From: Candidatus Marinamargulisbacteria bacterium SCGC AG-410-N11
GTDB taxonomy: Bacteria > Margulisbacteria > Marinamargulisbacteria > GCA-2716485 > AG-410-N11
Direction of reading: 5' to 3'
Length of the DNA: 49,457 nt
NCBI GenBank assembly: GCA_003265895.1
Contig: QFBS01000011.1
Location: 1 to 49,457 of the forward strand
The translations under genes and the position numbers were made by a program. Below, piece after piece: positions 41,752-49,457 of this stretch. The first letter of the stretch is position 1. Each line of letters starts with the position of its first letter. Under the pieces are notes generated by a model. That model was not told where the DNA came from. It searched no databases and saw only the letters and a list, made by a program, of their open reading frames with translations.

Positions 41752-43245
41752 TTAATAACTATCAAACCGACGCTGGTATAAGTCTAAAAATTGATTCCAG
41801 CGATCTCGTTGAAAAATATGGTTTGGATCGTGTAACATTTTTTGAGCAACAAAATGATCTAACAATTCTTTATTAGAATACCGAACTGTATGATCTAAGT
41901 GACGAGACCCTAATCCCCCATGTTCCGAACTATGCGCTCCGTTTAAATAATGAGAAAACCATACTAAAAATTGAGATAATGTTTTAGCAGAATCTGCTTG
42001 ATTAACAAACGATGTTAATAACGGATCTTTTTGTATATAAAAACGATCAAACTCTTTATTACTATCTTCTATCAAACAATTAAAGTGAACCGTTGTATAA
42101 TGTGGATGTTGTGCACAATGGCCAAAAGGAAAAGGACGCGCCCCCCAAAAGTCTGTCGCAAGTTGACTAGCTTTGGTCATAAACAAATGAAGGTTATGAT
42201 TAGGAATTTGCAAATCCAATCCCAATAACGACTGTCCATTACTACGAGCCAAAGACCGAAGCTGATCTGATATAGATTCTCGAGCTGCTAATAGTTGTTG
42301 AGTTTGAACATCAGATTGAGTGATGATTACATCTGCATCTAAGTTATGTTTAGCGATCCAAAACATCACCGACTCTAATAATTGATCGGTCCAAGTAGAT
42401 TCTAATTGAGACTGTTGAAACTGACATAATAAATAATAATCATAACCTTTAGAAAAAGGACGTAACTCTGCAGCAGATAATGCCTGTTTACTAATTAATT
42501 CAGCAAGCGATAAACTAGGCTGTCTAATACGACCTAACCAACGCAAACTATCTGATAAAGATCCAAAACCAAGTAATAACGTTATTTCTTGCTGACTCGG
42601 TTCTTTTAACAGTAATTGGCAATGATGAATAAATCCAAAGTACCCCTGAGACCCTAACCAAGAATACTGCTTATCGGGCAATACACTATTTTTAATGGTT
42701 GGTCTTTCTGTAATATTTTGCTGTAAATAGTCTTGATTTCCAGTAACGCCAGCCATAGATACCACTAAATCAGAAATCCGATTCCTCATCCCCCCCGCAT
42801 TAGTCGCTAAAGCACCGCCAATAGTAGCCGTCCCTTTTGATCCAAAATCTAAATCAAAACGAAGATTATAATCCTGCGCTTTTTGTTGAATATCTAAGAT
42901 TGTAGCCCCAGCATCAGCCGTTATAACCTTGTTCTTAACATCCACAGATAAATCGCTAGAGTCTTGCCCCATCAAATATAGTGGCGACGAATGTTGAACA
43001 GGTGTCGCCGACTCTACTAAATTAGTATTCCCTCCTTGAGGAATAACAGACAAATTATGCTGATAACAATAATCTATATTCGATTTAATCGATGACACCC
43101 CCTTAACCGATAAAGCACCCTTAGAACATCCCTTTTGTGAACTATTATAAGGCTTATCATTAGATGACTTTACGGATATGTATCGAGAGCCTCTTTTTAT
43201 AGTTTGTAAACTTGATCGAAAACCTTGCACTCGAGAAATAAACAT
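41752..43245 (-). CDS. FAD-linked dehydrogenase (D-2-hydroxyglutarate/D-lactate dehydrogenase family)
   Basis: The 497-residue protein is a FAD-binding type-4 oxidoreductase of the GlcD/D2HGDH family, oxidising a D-2-hydroxy acid. Visible are VIPQGGNTNLVESA (about 69-82), the FAD signature GSKGTATIGGALATNAGG (about 133-150) and the substrate/metal region FGHCAQHPHYTTVHFNC (about 377-393). Near the C terminus is SSEHGGLGSRHL. The N terminus is unusual: residues 1-29 have six Arg/Lys, many Ser and no acid (MFISRVQGFRSSLQTIKRGS), like a mitochondrial targeting presequence. AGGGG lies 8 nt before the ATG. It is divergent from a gene with the same kind of N terminus. Confidence 0.88.
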   Translation of the reverse strand: MFISRVQGFRSSLQTIKRGSRYISVKSSNDKPYNSSQKGCSKGALSVKGVSSIKSNIDYCYQHNLSVIPQGGNTNLVESATPVQHSSPLYLMGQDSSDLSVDVKNKVITADAGATILDIQQKAQDYNLRFDLDFGSKGTATIGGALATNAGGMRNRISDLVVSMAGVTGNQDYLQQNITERPTIKNSVLPDKQYSWLGSQGYFGFIHHCQLLLKEPSQQEITLLLGFGSLSDSLRWLGRIRQPSLSLAELISKQALSAAELRPFSKGYDYYLLCQFQQSQLESTWTDQLLESVMFWIAKHNLDADVIITQSDVQTQQLLAARESISDQLRSLARSNGQSLLGLDLQIPNHNLHLFMTKASQLATDFWGARPFPFGHCAQHPHYTTVHFNCLIEDSNKEFDRFYIQKDPLLTSFVNQADSAKTLSQFLVWFSHYLNGAHSSEHGGLGSRHLDHTVRYSNKELLDHFVAQKMLHDPNHIFQRDRWNQFLDLYQRRFDSY

Positions 43246-43415
43246 ATTTGTAACCCCTTAATGAATTATTATTTTTTTTCATAATTATTATACATAATTG
43301 TGAATATAATTAAAATATTATTTGATATTAATTAATAATGTACGATATTGTTATATTTAATAACTAAAATTTTTAAAAAAATAAAAACAAACAAATTTGT
43401 AAAGGAAGTAAAAAA

Positions 43416-44504
43416 ATGTTTTCATGTTTCTCTGTATTAAATAGCCTAAGTAAAGGATCTTTACCAAAACAACTACCAGCATTAGGCCAGCAAATAAAAA
43501 ACACCAGACGATATCAATCGTCTAAGGCCGCCAACAATATAAAAGAAATTGTGATCAATCAATTAAAACAATTACCTATATCTAACAATGGATCTACCTG
43601 CTTAATAAAACAACAAAAGCCAACGATAATCACCCCATTCATCTCAAAAAACAGAGCTGCTCAACACACCTTAAATTTATACGACAAACTAGGGATCAGC
43701 AGAGACCAACAAGACCATTGCTACACCGCTCATGCAGCATCAAGATTTGGAACACTTCAATCGTTGTTAGACGCTACAGCTCTGTATCAACAACATGGTT
43801 ATCGCTGGATTGGGTATACTCCTGCCATCGACGCATCTGAAGAAGCACATGTTTACGACCTAAATGTAAATGGCGAGAAAGCGATAGCCGTCGCTCTAAC
43901 CTTTGATCCAGAATTATTAAGCACTGAAGCAAGAAAAGAACTAAAAGATAACAACTACCCCGTAATTAAAGATATCTTTTTAAGCGCATTAGTAGATCCA
44001 CCACTGTCCATTAAACAAGCATTAGCACAAATCCCCTCACCTACGTCGGCCGAAGAACTATATTCACCCACAAAACTACCATCCAGCATAAAAAGTGTAT
44101 TAGAACAAAACCACTATACGGCCAATATGGTACATGTCGCTGAAGAATACGGGCTTGGCGGTTACAATCATTTATCTGAGCGATTCCAAGACCTACCAGA
44201 ACTTGAAGAAATGTCTATTGATGATCACTATAATTGGTGGACAAGTTCGGCTGATGACAAAATAGCAATTAATAACACCCCACACAAACATTGGCGCATC
44301 CATCAATGGTCTACAAAATCTGAAGGGCCAATGTATAGCGAGTTTGAATGGCGATTAAAAAACTACGACCTGGGCATGCAACTCAAATCATTAGGCCGAT
44401 TAGACGATGTTGTTTTTAAGCTATTAGAAGCCAAAGAAAAGTATGTCCCTGGATTTAACTTTGAAGGGGCATCCACTATTGTTAATAGCACTAACCATCA
44501 CTAA
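43416..44504 (+). CDS. hypothetical protein with a mitochondrial-presequence-like N terminus
   Basis: The 362-residue protein has residues 1-43 free of Asp/Glu, rich in Ser, Leu, Lys and Arg (MFSCFSVLNSLSKGSLPKQL), ending TRRYQSSKA, close to the R-x-Y-S/A cleavage pattern of mitochondrial processing peptidase. The mature part (about 80-362) is soluble with many Trp/His/Tyr (YNWWTSSADDK, HKHWRIHQWSTKSEG) and no family I recognise. AAAGGAAG lies about 7 nt before the ATG. It diverges from the FAD dehydrogenase gene across a 170-base AT-rich gap. A host-organelle target or eukaryotic origin is inferred only from the N terminus. Confidence 0.7.
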   Translation: MFSCFSVLNSLSKGSLPKQLPALGQQIKNTRRYQSSKAANNIKEIVINQLKQLPISNNGSTCLIKQQKPTIITPFISKNRAAQHTLNLYDKLGISRDQQDHCYTAHAASRFGTLQSLLDATALYQQHGYRWIGYTPAIDASEEAHVYDLNVNGEKAIAVALTFDPELLSTEARKELKDNNYPVIKDIFLSALVDPPLSIKQALAQIPSPTSAEELYSPTKLPSSIKSVLEQNHYTANMVHVAEEYGLGGYNHLSERFQDLPELEEMSIDDHYNWWTSSADDKIAINNTPHKHWRIHQWSTKSEGPMYSEFEWRLKNYDLGMQLKSLGRLDDVVFKLLEAKEKYVPGFNFEGASTIVNSTNHH

Positions 44505-44525
44505 CGTTTAAATAATAAAAAAAAC

Positions 44526-46121
44526 TTACTTTGGAATCTTAATACGAAGACTAGGCGCCTCAAGTTTTTTAGCAGATCCTACCAAAACCCCTAACTTAGC
44601 AGGAAGCTTTAAATCTCCTAAGCGCCGCTTAGAGGTTTTTTTTACAGTTACAACACCGTCTAAAAGACTAGCTAAAGTTTCCATATCTTCACTAGATCGC
44701 TTCCTTGATACAACAGGGGGCCTTTTTAACGGCTGAAAAGTAACAATAGACGTATCATCAACGTCATCAGACATAACAGACTTTGCAAGAAAATAAATAC
44801 CATCTACCAGCTTCTGCAAGTTTACAGAAGATCCTTTTACTGACTGATAATTTACCCGGTTAATATTACCAATACCAACACCATTACTACGAAACAAATA
44901 ATCTAAAACCGGAGAAACACTTTTTGACTGCCTTAATTGCTGAAACGTTGATTTTGTTGCAAAATTATAGCTAGGATATTGACCCATAAAGCCCAATATT
45001 CGATTTACCTCTTTATTATCATCAAAGTCTGTAAAACCATCCGTAACATGAATAAGACTACCTTGATATTGAATACCCTTTGAGTGATCGACCCGGTTAC
45101 GATCTAAAACAACAACCTCTGGAATACGTCGAAAACAACCACCATGTTTAAAATCACCCACAGTCCCTGCTGGCTGATAACCAAACAAACGATTACTACC
45201 ACCCCTATCCTTATGCAAGCCACTCCTAAAATTACACATACCTAAAGCTAACAAATCAGGAACCTTCAAAGTATCCTTAGCCCAATTTAAATAAAAAGAG
45301 TTATTCCAGTCTTGCAGCTCACTAAATCTAACAATTTGGTTATCTCCTGTTAAATAAAACGAACTCGAATCACCTAAATTAGCAACGTACATTCTAGACC
45401 CTAAATGAACACAAAAATTAGCCGTTGATCCGCCTAAAATACGATATTTATTTTCAAACAACTTAGCTTGAAGTCTAACAACAGCATGTTTAATAGCCTG
45501 TACGATTAAAACATCAAATGAAGCGCCATCTTGATCTAAATTAGTCAATAACTTTTGAAATGAAGAGACGTTAGCCCCTGCAAGCAAATTTGAAAAAGAT
45601 TTTTGAATATATTTATCTAAACATCTCGCTAAATAGGTAGAAACAGAAGACCCTCCATGACCATCAAAAACACCAGTTATATATACATCTTCATCTCCCA
45701 CAGAAAAATGCTTATTTATTACGTTATCTTCATTAACACGTTTTGACCCTTTTTGACTAACCACACCACTACGAAAATCTTGATCATTAAAAAATGTTAA
45801 GTCAATCGCACCTTCAGGACGTAACAAGCTCAATTTCGACTGAGCATCTTCAGACATATAATTAGCACAATAAACTCGCTCAAAATAATCTCGACTCCCA
45901 TGAAACGCCGATTCAAATGTTACGTGGCCACCATTTACCTTATACAAAGATTGCAAATTTAAATCTTTTGAATTAAATGCAAATAATTTATGCACAGATT
46001 CCGTACGACCTAAATCTTCTATTAATGTTTCAAACAATCCGTTAAATATAGCAATTGCTCTTGAATTAAGATTCCAACTAAGTAATTGCGAATCCAAAGA
46101 ATTTGACACTATTTTATGCAT
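44526..46121 (-). CDS. PP2C-type (PPM) Ser/Thr protein phosphatase
   Basis: Residues about 115-400 of this 531-residue protein carry the PPM motifs: SKRVNEDN (about 126-133), FDGHGGSSV (152-160), GGSTANFCVHLGSRMYVANLGDSSS, and TDGFTDFDDN, with the aspartates that bind the two Mg/Mn ions. An N-terminal 110 residues and a C-terminal basic tail (RKRSS, KKTSKRR, AKKLE) are extra. The tail resembles a bipartite nuclear localisation signal. The ATG at 46121 is chosen because GGAG lies 6 nt upstream; a TTG at 46133 and an ATG at 46127 are alternatives. A sigma-28-like promoter lies at 46147-46180. A protein kinase is encoded 1.7 kb away. Confidence 0.88.
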   Translation of the reverse strand: MHKIVSNSLDSQLLSWNLNSRAIAIFNGLFETLIEDLGRTESVHKLFAFNSKDLNLQSLYKVNGGHVTFESAFHGSRDYFERVYCANYMSEDAQSKLSLLRPEGAIDLTFFNDQDFRSGVVSQKGSKRVNEDNVINKHFSVGDEDVYITGVFDGHGGSSVSTYLARCLDKYIQKSFSNLLAGANVSSFQKLLTNLDQDGASFDVLIVQAIKHAVVRLQAKLFENKYRILGGSTANFCVHLGSRMYVANLGDSSSFYLTGDNQIVRFSELQDWNNSFYLNWAKDTLKVPDLLALGMCNFRSGLHKDRGGSNRLFGYQPAGTVGDFKHGGCFRRIPEVVVLDRNRVDHSKGIQYQGSLIHVTDGFTDFDDNKEVNRILGFMGQYPSYNFATKSTFQQLRQSKSVSPVLDYLFRSNGVGIGNINRVNYQSVKGSSVNLQKLVDGIYFLAKSVMSDDVDDTSIVTFQPLKRPPVVSRKRSSEDMETLASLLDGVVTVKKTSKRRLGDLKLPAKLGVLVGSAKKLEAPSLRIKIPK

Positions 46122-46146
46122 ACTCATCTCCAAAAAAATTTAAATA

Positions 46147-46180
46147 TAAGTAATTATCGAAAAAAAAACAAAAAAGTTGC
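46147..46180 (-). promoter_or_regulatory. sigma-28-like bipartite promoter, site 8
   Basis: On the minus strand GCAACTTTTTT starts at 46180 and CGATAATTACTTA at 46159, 21 nt later. Here the bases after CGATAAT do not form a TATAAT box, so the conserved part is CGATAAT itself. The ATG at 46121 is 38 nt after the C. Confidence 0.6.
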
Positions 46181-46268
46181 ATACTATTTTTTAACATTAA
46201 AAAGACTTGCTTTAGGTCCAGCAATATTAACGTTATAATAAGAATAGCCAACCAAAAAGGAGACTCCC

Positions 46269-46559
46269 ATGAAATATTCAAATATAGTAAAATTTAAAAC
46301 AAAAGAAGGACAATTTGACAACGTAATGAACTTATTATCCGAACCAATGAATGTAAATGGCCTAAACCAGCATATTATTGTTAAAACTGGCGAAAACTTA
46401 TTATGCGCTATCGGAATTTGGGAATCAGAAGATCATATAGTAAACGCAAGACCTGAAATGATTAAACGATTAGATAGCATTCGCGATATGTTAGATACCT
46501 TATCCGAAGAATTAGGCGTAACAGACCCTGTATCAGGACCTATCTTACACGAACATTAA
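46269..46559 (+). CDS. antibiotic biosynthesis monooxygenase-like dimeric alpha-beta barrel protein
   Basis: The 96-residue protein has the ferredoxin-like pattern of the ABM/YgiN group: strand MKYSNIVKFKTKEGQ, helix with FDNVMNLLSEP, strand QHIIVKTGENLLCAIGIWES, then helices. Members are small dimers with varied roles, including quinol monooxygenases and heme-degrading enzymes. It is assigned by pattern only. AAAGGAG lies 7 nt before the ATG. The serpin gene follows after 14 nt and has no ribosome binding site of its own, so the two are probably co-translated. Confidence 0.65.
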   Translation: MKYSNIVKFKTKEGQFDNVMNLLSEPMNVNGLNQHIIVKTGENLLCAIGIWESEDHIVNARPEMIKRLDSIRDMLDTLSEELGVTDPVSGPILHEH

Positions 46560-46573
46560 CCCATCGATTAACT

Positions 46574-47809
46574 ATGAAATCAAAATTCTATATACTTTTA
46601 AAGTTAGCTATTATTGCAGGTATAATTAGCACATTATACTGTTGCGCTACCCCCATCAAAGAAATACTATATACTCCAGAAAAACCAAGCCAAACAACAG
46701 AATCATTGGCTAATCAAATCAACACCTTTTCTTTTGACTTATTCAATCAATTAAAAGCAAACGCACCCGACGAAAATATTATCTTATCTGGCTTTAGCAT
46801 AGAAACAGCAATCGCTATGACAGGCGAAGGAGCAAAAGAAAACACAGCCTCCGAAATACAATCAACGTTATATTTATCATCAGACACCAAACAAAGAACC
46901 GCTCAATTTCAACACTTAATCGAGTCAATCAATAGGCCAACAACAAACTACACGCTAACAACTGTTAACGATCTTTGGTTAAACAATAAAAAATCGCTAT
47001 TACCATCGTATCAATCGTTAATAAAAACCTATTATAATGGCTCGATAACCCCTCTTGATTTTGAAAACAAGCCTCAAGAATCGACCAACACCATTAATAC
47101 CTGGATTGCAGACCATACAAACCAAATGATCAACGATTTAATTCCTCTAGGATTCATCACCGACCTAACACAGTTAATTTTAACCAATGCGATTTACTTT
47201 AAAGGACAATGGAACACTAAGTTTAAGGCAGAACACACTATCCAAGAACCATTTACCTTAAGTTCAAAAAACACGATTCAGGTACCCATGATGTTTATAA
47301 AGTCAGACTTTAATTATACCGAAGACCAAGACTACCAAATAATCGAATTACCTTATAAAGGGTCTAGCATATCATTTATGGCTATACTGCCCAAACCATC
47401 AGAAAATAAATTAACTCCCTTAACACATTCAAAAATAGATCAATGGTCTCAACAATTAATTAAACAAAACGTAACGTTACGGCTACCTAAATTTACTAGC
47501 AAATCCAAGTACTCGTTAAAAGAGCCACTCAATAAGTTAGGAATGATTAGCGCGTTTAATGATAGCGCCAACTTTTCGGGTATAGATGGAACAAAACAGT
47601 TGAAAATTGCCGACGTTATCCATGAGGCCGTTGTTAAAGTAAACGAAGAAGGCAGTGAAGCCGCTGCCGCTACAGGTGTTATTATGATCACAAAAGCAAG
47701 CCCCATCGATAATACAATAACAATGACAATTAATAGACCCTTTACGTTTTTAATTAAATATCGTGATGTGATTTTATTTTTGGGGCATGTTGCAGATCCA
47801 AGTTCATAA
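46574..47809 (+). CDS. serpin, lipoprotein-anchored serine protease inhibitor
   Basis: The 411-residue serpin is full-length, with an N-terminal hydrophobic export signal and a Cys-Cys lipobox-like site (TLYCC, residues 24-25). Serpin signatures are ILTNAIYFKGQWNTKF (about 199-214), the hinge NEEGSEAAAATGV (about 357-369) and the C-terminal NRPFTFLIKYRD and FLGHVADP. The small-residue hinge is typical of inhibitory serpins, which trap proteases by insertion of the cleaved loop. By alignment to alpha-1-antitrypsin numbering, P1 is Lys374 and P1' Ala375, predicting a trypsin-like target. Bacterial serpins are uncommon and often face host proteases. Confidence 0.93.
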   Translation: MKSKFYILLKLAIIAGIISTLYCCATPIKEILYTPEKPSQTTESLANQINTFSFDLFNQLKANAPDENIILSGFSIETAIAMTGEGAKENTASEIQSTLYLSSDTKQRTAQFQHLIESINRPTTNYTLTTVNDLWLNNKKSLLPSYQSLIKTYYNGSITPLDFENKPQESTNTINTWIADHTNQMINDLIPLGFITDLTQLILTNAIYFKGQWNTKFKAEHTIQEPFTLSSKNTIQVPMMFIKSDFNYTEDQDYQIIELPYKGSSISFMAILPKPSENKLTPLTHSKIDQWSQQLIKQNVTLRLPKFTSKSKYSLKEPLNKLGMISAFNDSANFSGIDGTKQLKIADVIHEAVVKVNEEGSEAAAATGVIMITKASPIDNTITMTINRPFTFLIKYRDVILFLGHVADPSS

Positions 47810-47832
47810 CAACCAACAATAACCGCCTTAGG

Positions 47833-49101
47833 TTAATTAAATGTACGGAGCAATCTATTTAGAACTTCTTTTATATCATCCACACTTTCAGCACCATCAA
47901 TGGCTATTAAAGCATTTTCAAAACGATCAAGCTCCATTACTCCTAACCTATCATAAAATCCAATCTCACCACGCAACCTATCCAACGAAACTCCGTTACC
48001 CTCAAAACTATCCAATAAAATCGACGATGTTCTAACCGTTAGCTCTAACATTGTTAATACAACAGACATAGCATCTGATTTTTGCATTGACAGCCACATT
48101 TTTTGTTTATTTTCAGCTATAATATTCCCATCTTTCGCCTCTTTTATAGCATCAAACAGTAATTGTTTTTCCATTATGTTGCTTTGCATATTATAGATAG
48201 GTGTTCCACAATTAACATAAAATTCTATATTTTCAGATGGCATTGAAAAAAATTCGTCTCTAGTAATAGCAAAACCAAAATCACAATATTTAATTTTATT
48301 TTCATTGTTAATTAATAAATTTGCACTTTTAATATCATTATTAATAACACCCTTATCAAGCATATGAAAAAAACCATCTCTTAATTGAATCATACAGTCT
48401 TTATTAGGTATAAATGTTTCGTCTCGCTTTATTTTTCCCAATTCTCTAGATTCAAAAAGATCAAGTTGCAAAATAGTAGATCCTCCACTTTTTGATTCAC
48501 TATCTGATGAAACTGAAATAATATTTTTATGATTTAAATCACTCAAAATCCCAATCCCTCTTAACTCATCAGCTAACTCCTCTTTAATAATATCTGGATC
48601 CAAAATCTTTAACGCTTTACCACTCGGTGTATCCACCACAGTCCCAAAAGCACCCTTTCCTAACTGCTTTCCAATATCCTCAACCGTTGATTCATGTCCC
48701 GTTTGAATAATTAAAGCTAATTTATTAGGCTTTCTACCAATTGTCTCTAGTAACGAACTTGGACTAAATTTAATATCATGACCTACCTTACCTTCACTAG
48801 TCCATGCACCTATTTTAACTGACTGTTGATCAGAGGATCGATCTAAATGTTTTATTGTTACGGACAATTCTTTTAACTTAGGTCCAGCCTCTTTTATTAA
48901 AGACTGTATATCTCGAGCTATTGCATCACTTTGTTCTGGTGATAAATTAATTACTTTTTTAATAGAATCTAAAACGTCTGAGAAGTCATTTTTAAATGCC
49001 TTCACCTTAGCTTTATCAAATGATAACTGACAAGTACTCTTTGATTTCATTTGATTATATAAGGATTTAAACTGATGTAACCTAAAATTACCCCTTAGCA
49101 T
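47833..49101 (-). CDS. eukaryotic-type protein kinase
   Basis: Residues about 140-400 of this 422-residue protein are a protein kinase domain: Gly-rich loop LGKGAFGTV (147-155), Lys165 in ALKIL, catalytic loop GVINNDIKSANLLI with Asp256, Lys258 and Asn261, and CDFG with Asp274. The usual His-Arg of HRD is Asn-Asn, but the catalytic residues are kept, so activity is plausible. The N-terminal 130 residues are helical and lack a membrane helix. The ATG overlaps the upstream stop (TAATG), so it is coupled to the partial gene at the right edge. Confidence 0.88.
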   Translation of the reverse strand: MLRGNFRLHQFKSLYNQMKSKSTCQLSFDKAKVKAFKNDFSDVLDSIKKVINLSPEQSDAIARDIQSLIKEAGPKLKELSVTIKHLDRSSDQQSVKIGAWTSEGKVGHDIKFSPSSLLETIGRKPNKLALIIQTGHESTVEDIGKQLGKGAFGTVVDTPSGKALKILDPDIIKEELADELRGIGILSDLNHKNIISVSSDSESKSGGSTILQLDLFESRELGKIKRDETFIPNKDCMIQLRDGFFHMLDKGVINNDIKSANLLINNENKIKYCDFGFAITRDEFFSMPSENIEFYVNCGTPIYNMQSNIMEKQLLFDAIKEAKDGNIIAENKQKMWLSMQKSDAMSVVLTMLELTVRTSSILLDSFEGNGVSLDRLRGEIGFYDRLGVMELDRFENALIAIDGAESVDDIKEVLNRLLRTFN

Positions 49102-49457
49102 TAGCTACTCCAAGATGCTAAAGCAACCGATTTTTCAGAAAGCAATTCTTTACCTAATCGTTCTAACCAAGTGATATAACTAACACTCAATGAATCAGGT
49201 AATGGATCATTTTTATTGATAAGAATTGATAACGAACCCAGTAAATATGATAAGGTCAACTTATCATGTTTTTTATGTAAAGCTATGGATGTTCGTGTTA
49301 TATGAAAGTGAATATCATCAGTAAGTATAATGGTAGCATGCGTTTGTGCTTTTTTTCGCTGATTATCGCTAAAAACTAAATCACAAATTGACTTAACCAA
49401 ACGATTAATTAAAGTATATAACTCTTTACGACGACCTGGCTCGTAATTAAATATAGA
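49101..49457 (-). CDS. hypothetical protein, partial (N terminus beyond right edge)
   Basis: The frame ending in TAA at 49101 is open to the last base of the window, 118 codons, so the start lies outside. A TTG at 49400 is only an internal codon. The visible part has a beta-helix mix (ATIILTDDIHFHITRTSIAL) and a Leu/Ser-rich helix. No known domain. It overlaps the kinase ATG by one base and is upstream of it in the same operon. Confidence 0.7.
   Translation of the reverse strand, partial: SIFNYEPGRRKELYTLINRLVKSICDLVFSDNQRKKAQTHATIILTDDIHFHITRTSIALHKKHDKLTLSYLLGSLSILINKNDPLPDSLSVSYITWLERLGKELLSEKSVALASWSS

Noticed and set aside
1..49457. tRNA, rRNA, CRISPR arrays, insertion sequences
   Set aside because: Reading both strands I found no tRNA T-loop with matching stems, no rRNA sequence, no spaced identical repeats of CRISPR type and no transposase or integrase frame.

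Overview
The window is AT-rich bacterial DNA with short intergenic gaps, TAA/TAG stops (one clear TGA, at 4000-4002) and purine-rich ribosome binding sites. Several proteins have N-terminal lipoprotein or Sec signals, which suggests a Gram-negative-type envelope. I cannot place the phylum from sequence alone. Housekeeping genes (rimO, gcvT, crcB, cstA, a THUMP rRNA methyltransferase, a DEAD-box helicase, a slipin, a sodium:solute symporter) are interleaved with large proteins of no recognisable family and with eukaryote-like proteins: an eight-repeat WD40 protein, a serpin, a PP2C phosphatase, a protein kinase, a J-domain fusion and a protein ending in a CaaX box. This mix suggests a bacterium living in or on a eukaryote, perhaps a protist. 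That is inference; no secretion system is visible here.

Layout. 1-1860: a minus-strand cluster of small unknown genes (the last runs off the left edge), a lipoprotein with a strong promoter, and a decayed scrap of an Ig-like repeat protein. 1860-5296: minus operon crcB-cstA-phosphoesterase-membrane protein. 5334-9917: unknown gene, degenerate amidase, rRNA methyltransferase, LRR-like protein, rimO. 10019-13370: a broken LamG-type lipoprotein gene and an intact lipoprotein. 13517-16693: gcvT, slipin, nucleotidyltransferase-like gene. 16698-25890: unknown effector-like genes around a symporter and its small partner. 25891-26575: decayed sequence. 26576-29359: DEAD-box helicase and membrane phosphoesterase. 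29522-41728: large unknown proteins, the WD40 protein, and a divergent pair of glutamine-amidotransferase-like giants. 41752-44504: a divergent pair with mitochondrial-presequence-like N termini. 44526-49457: PP2C phosphatase, ABM-like protein, serpin, kinase, and a partial gene at the right edge.

Two promoter classes stand out. Eight genes, nearly all unknown or eukaryote-like, are preceded by a bipartite element: G(C/A)AANTTT, then 13 or 14 nt, then CGATAAT followed by AT-rich bases. It resembles sigma-28 (FliA) promoters. None of the housekeeping genes carries it. Instead, four other genes or operons (the crcB operon head, the amidase-like gene, rimO, the symporter) have a -10 box ending 6-7 nt before the start codon, as expected for leaderless mRNAs. 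The simplest reading is that a FliA-like sigma factor controls a set of host-interaction genes.

The most novel items are that putative regulon, the C26-type amidotransferase pair (one fused to a J domain), the CaaX-box protein, and the two presequence-like proteins.
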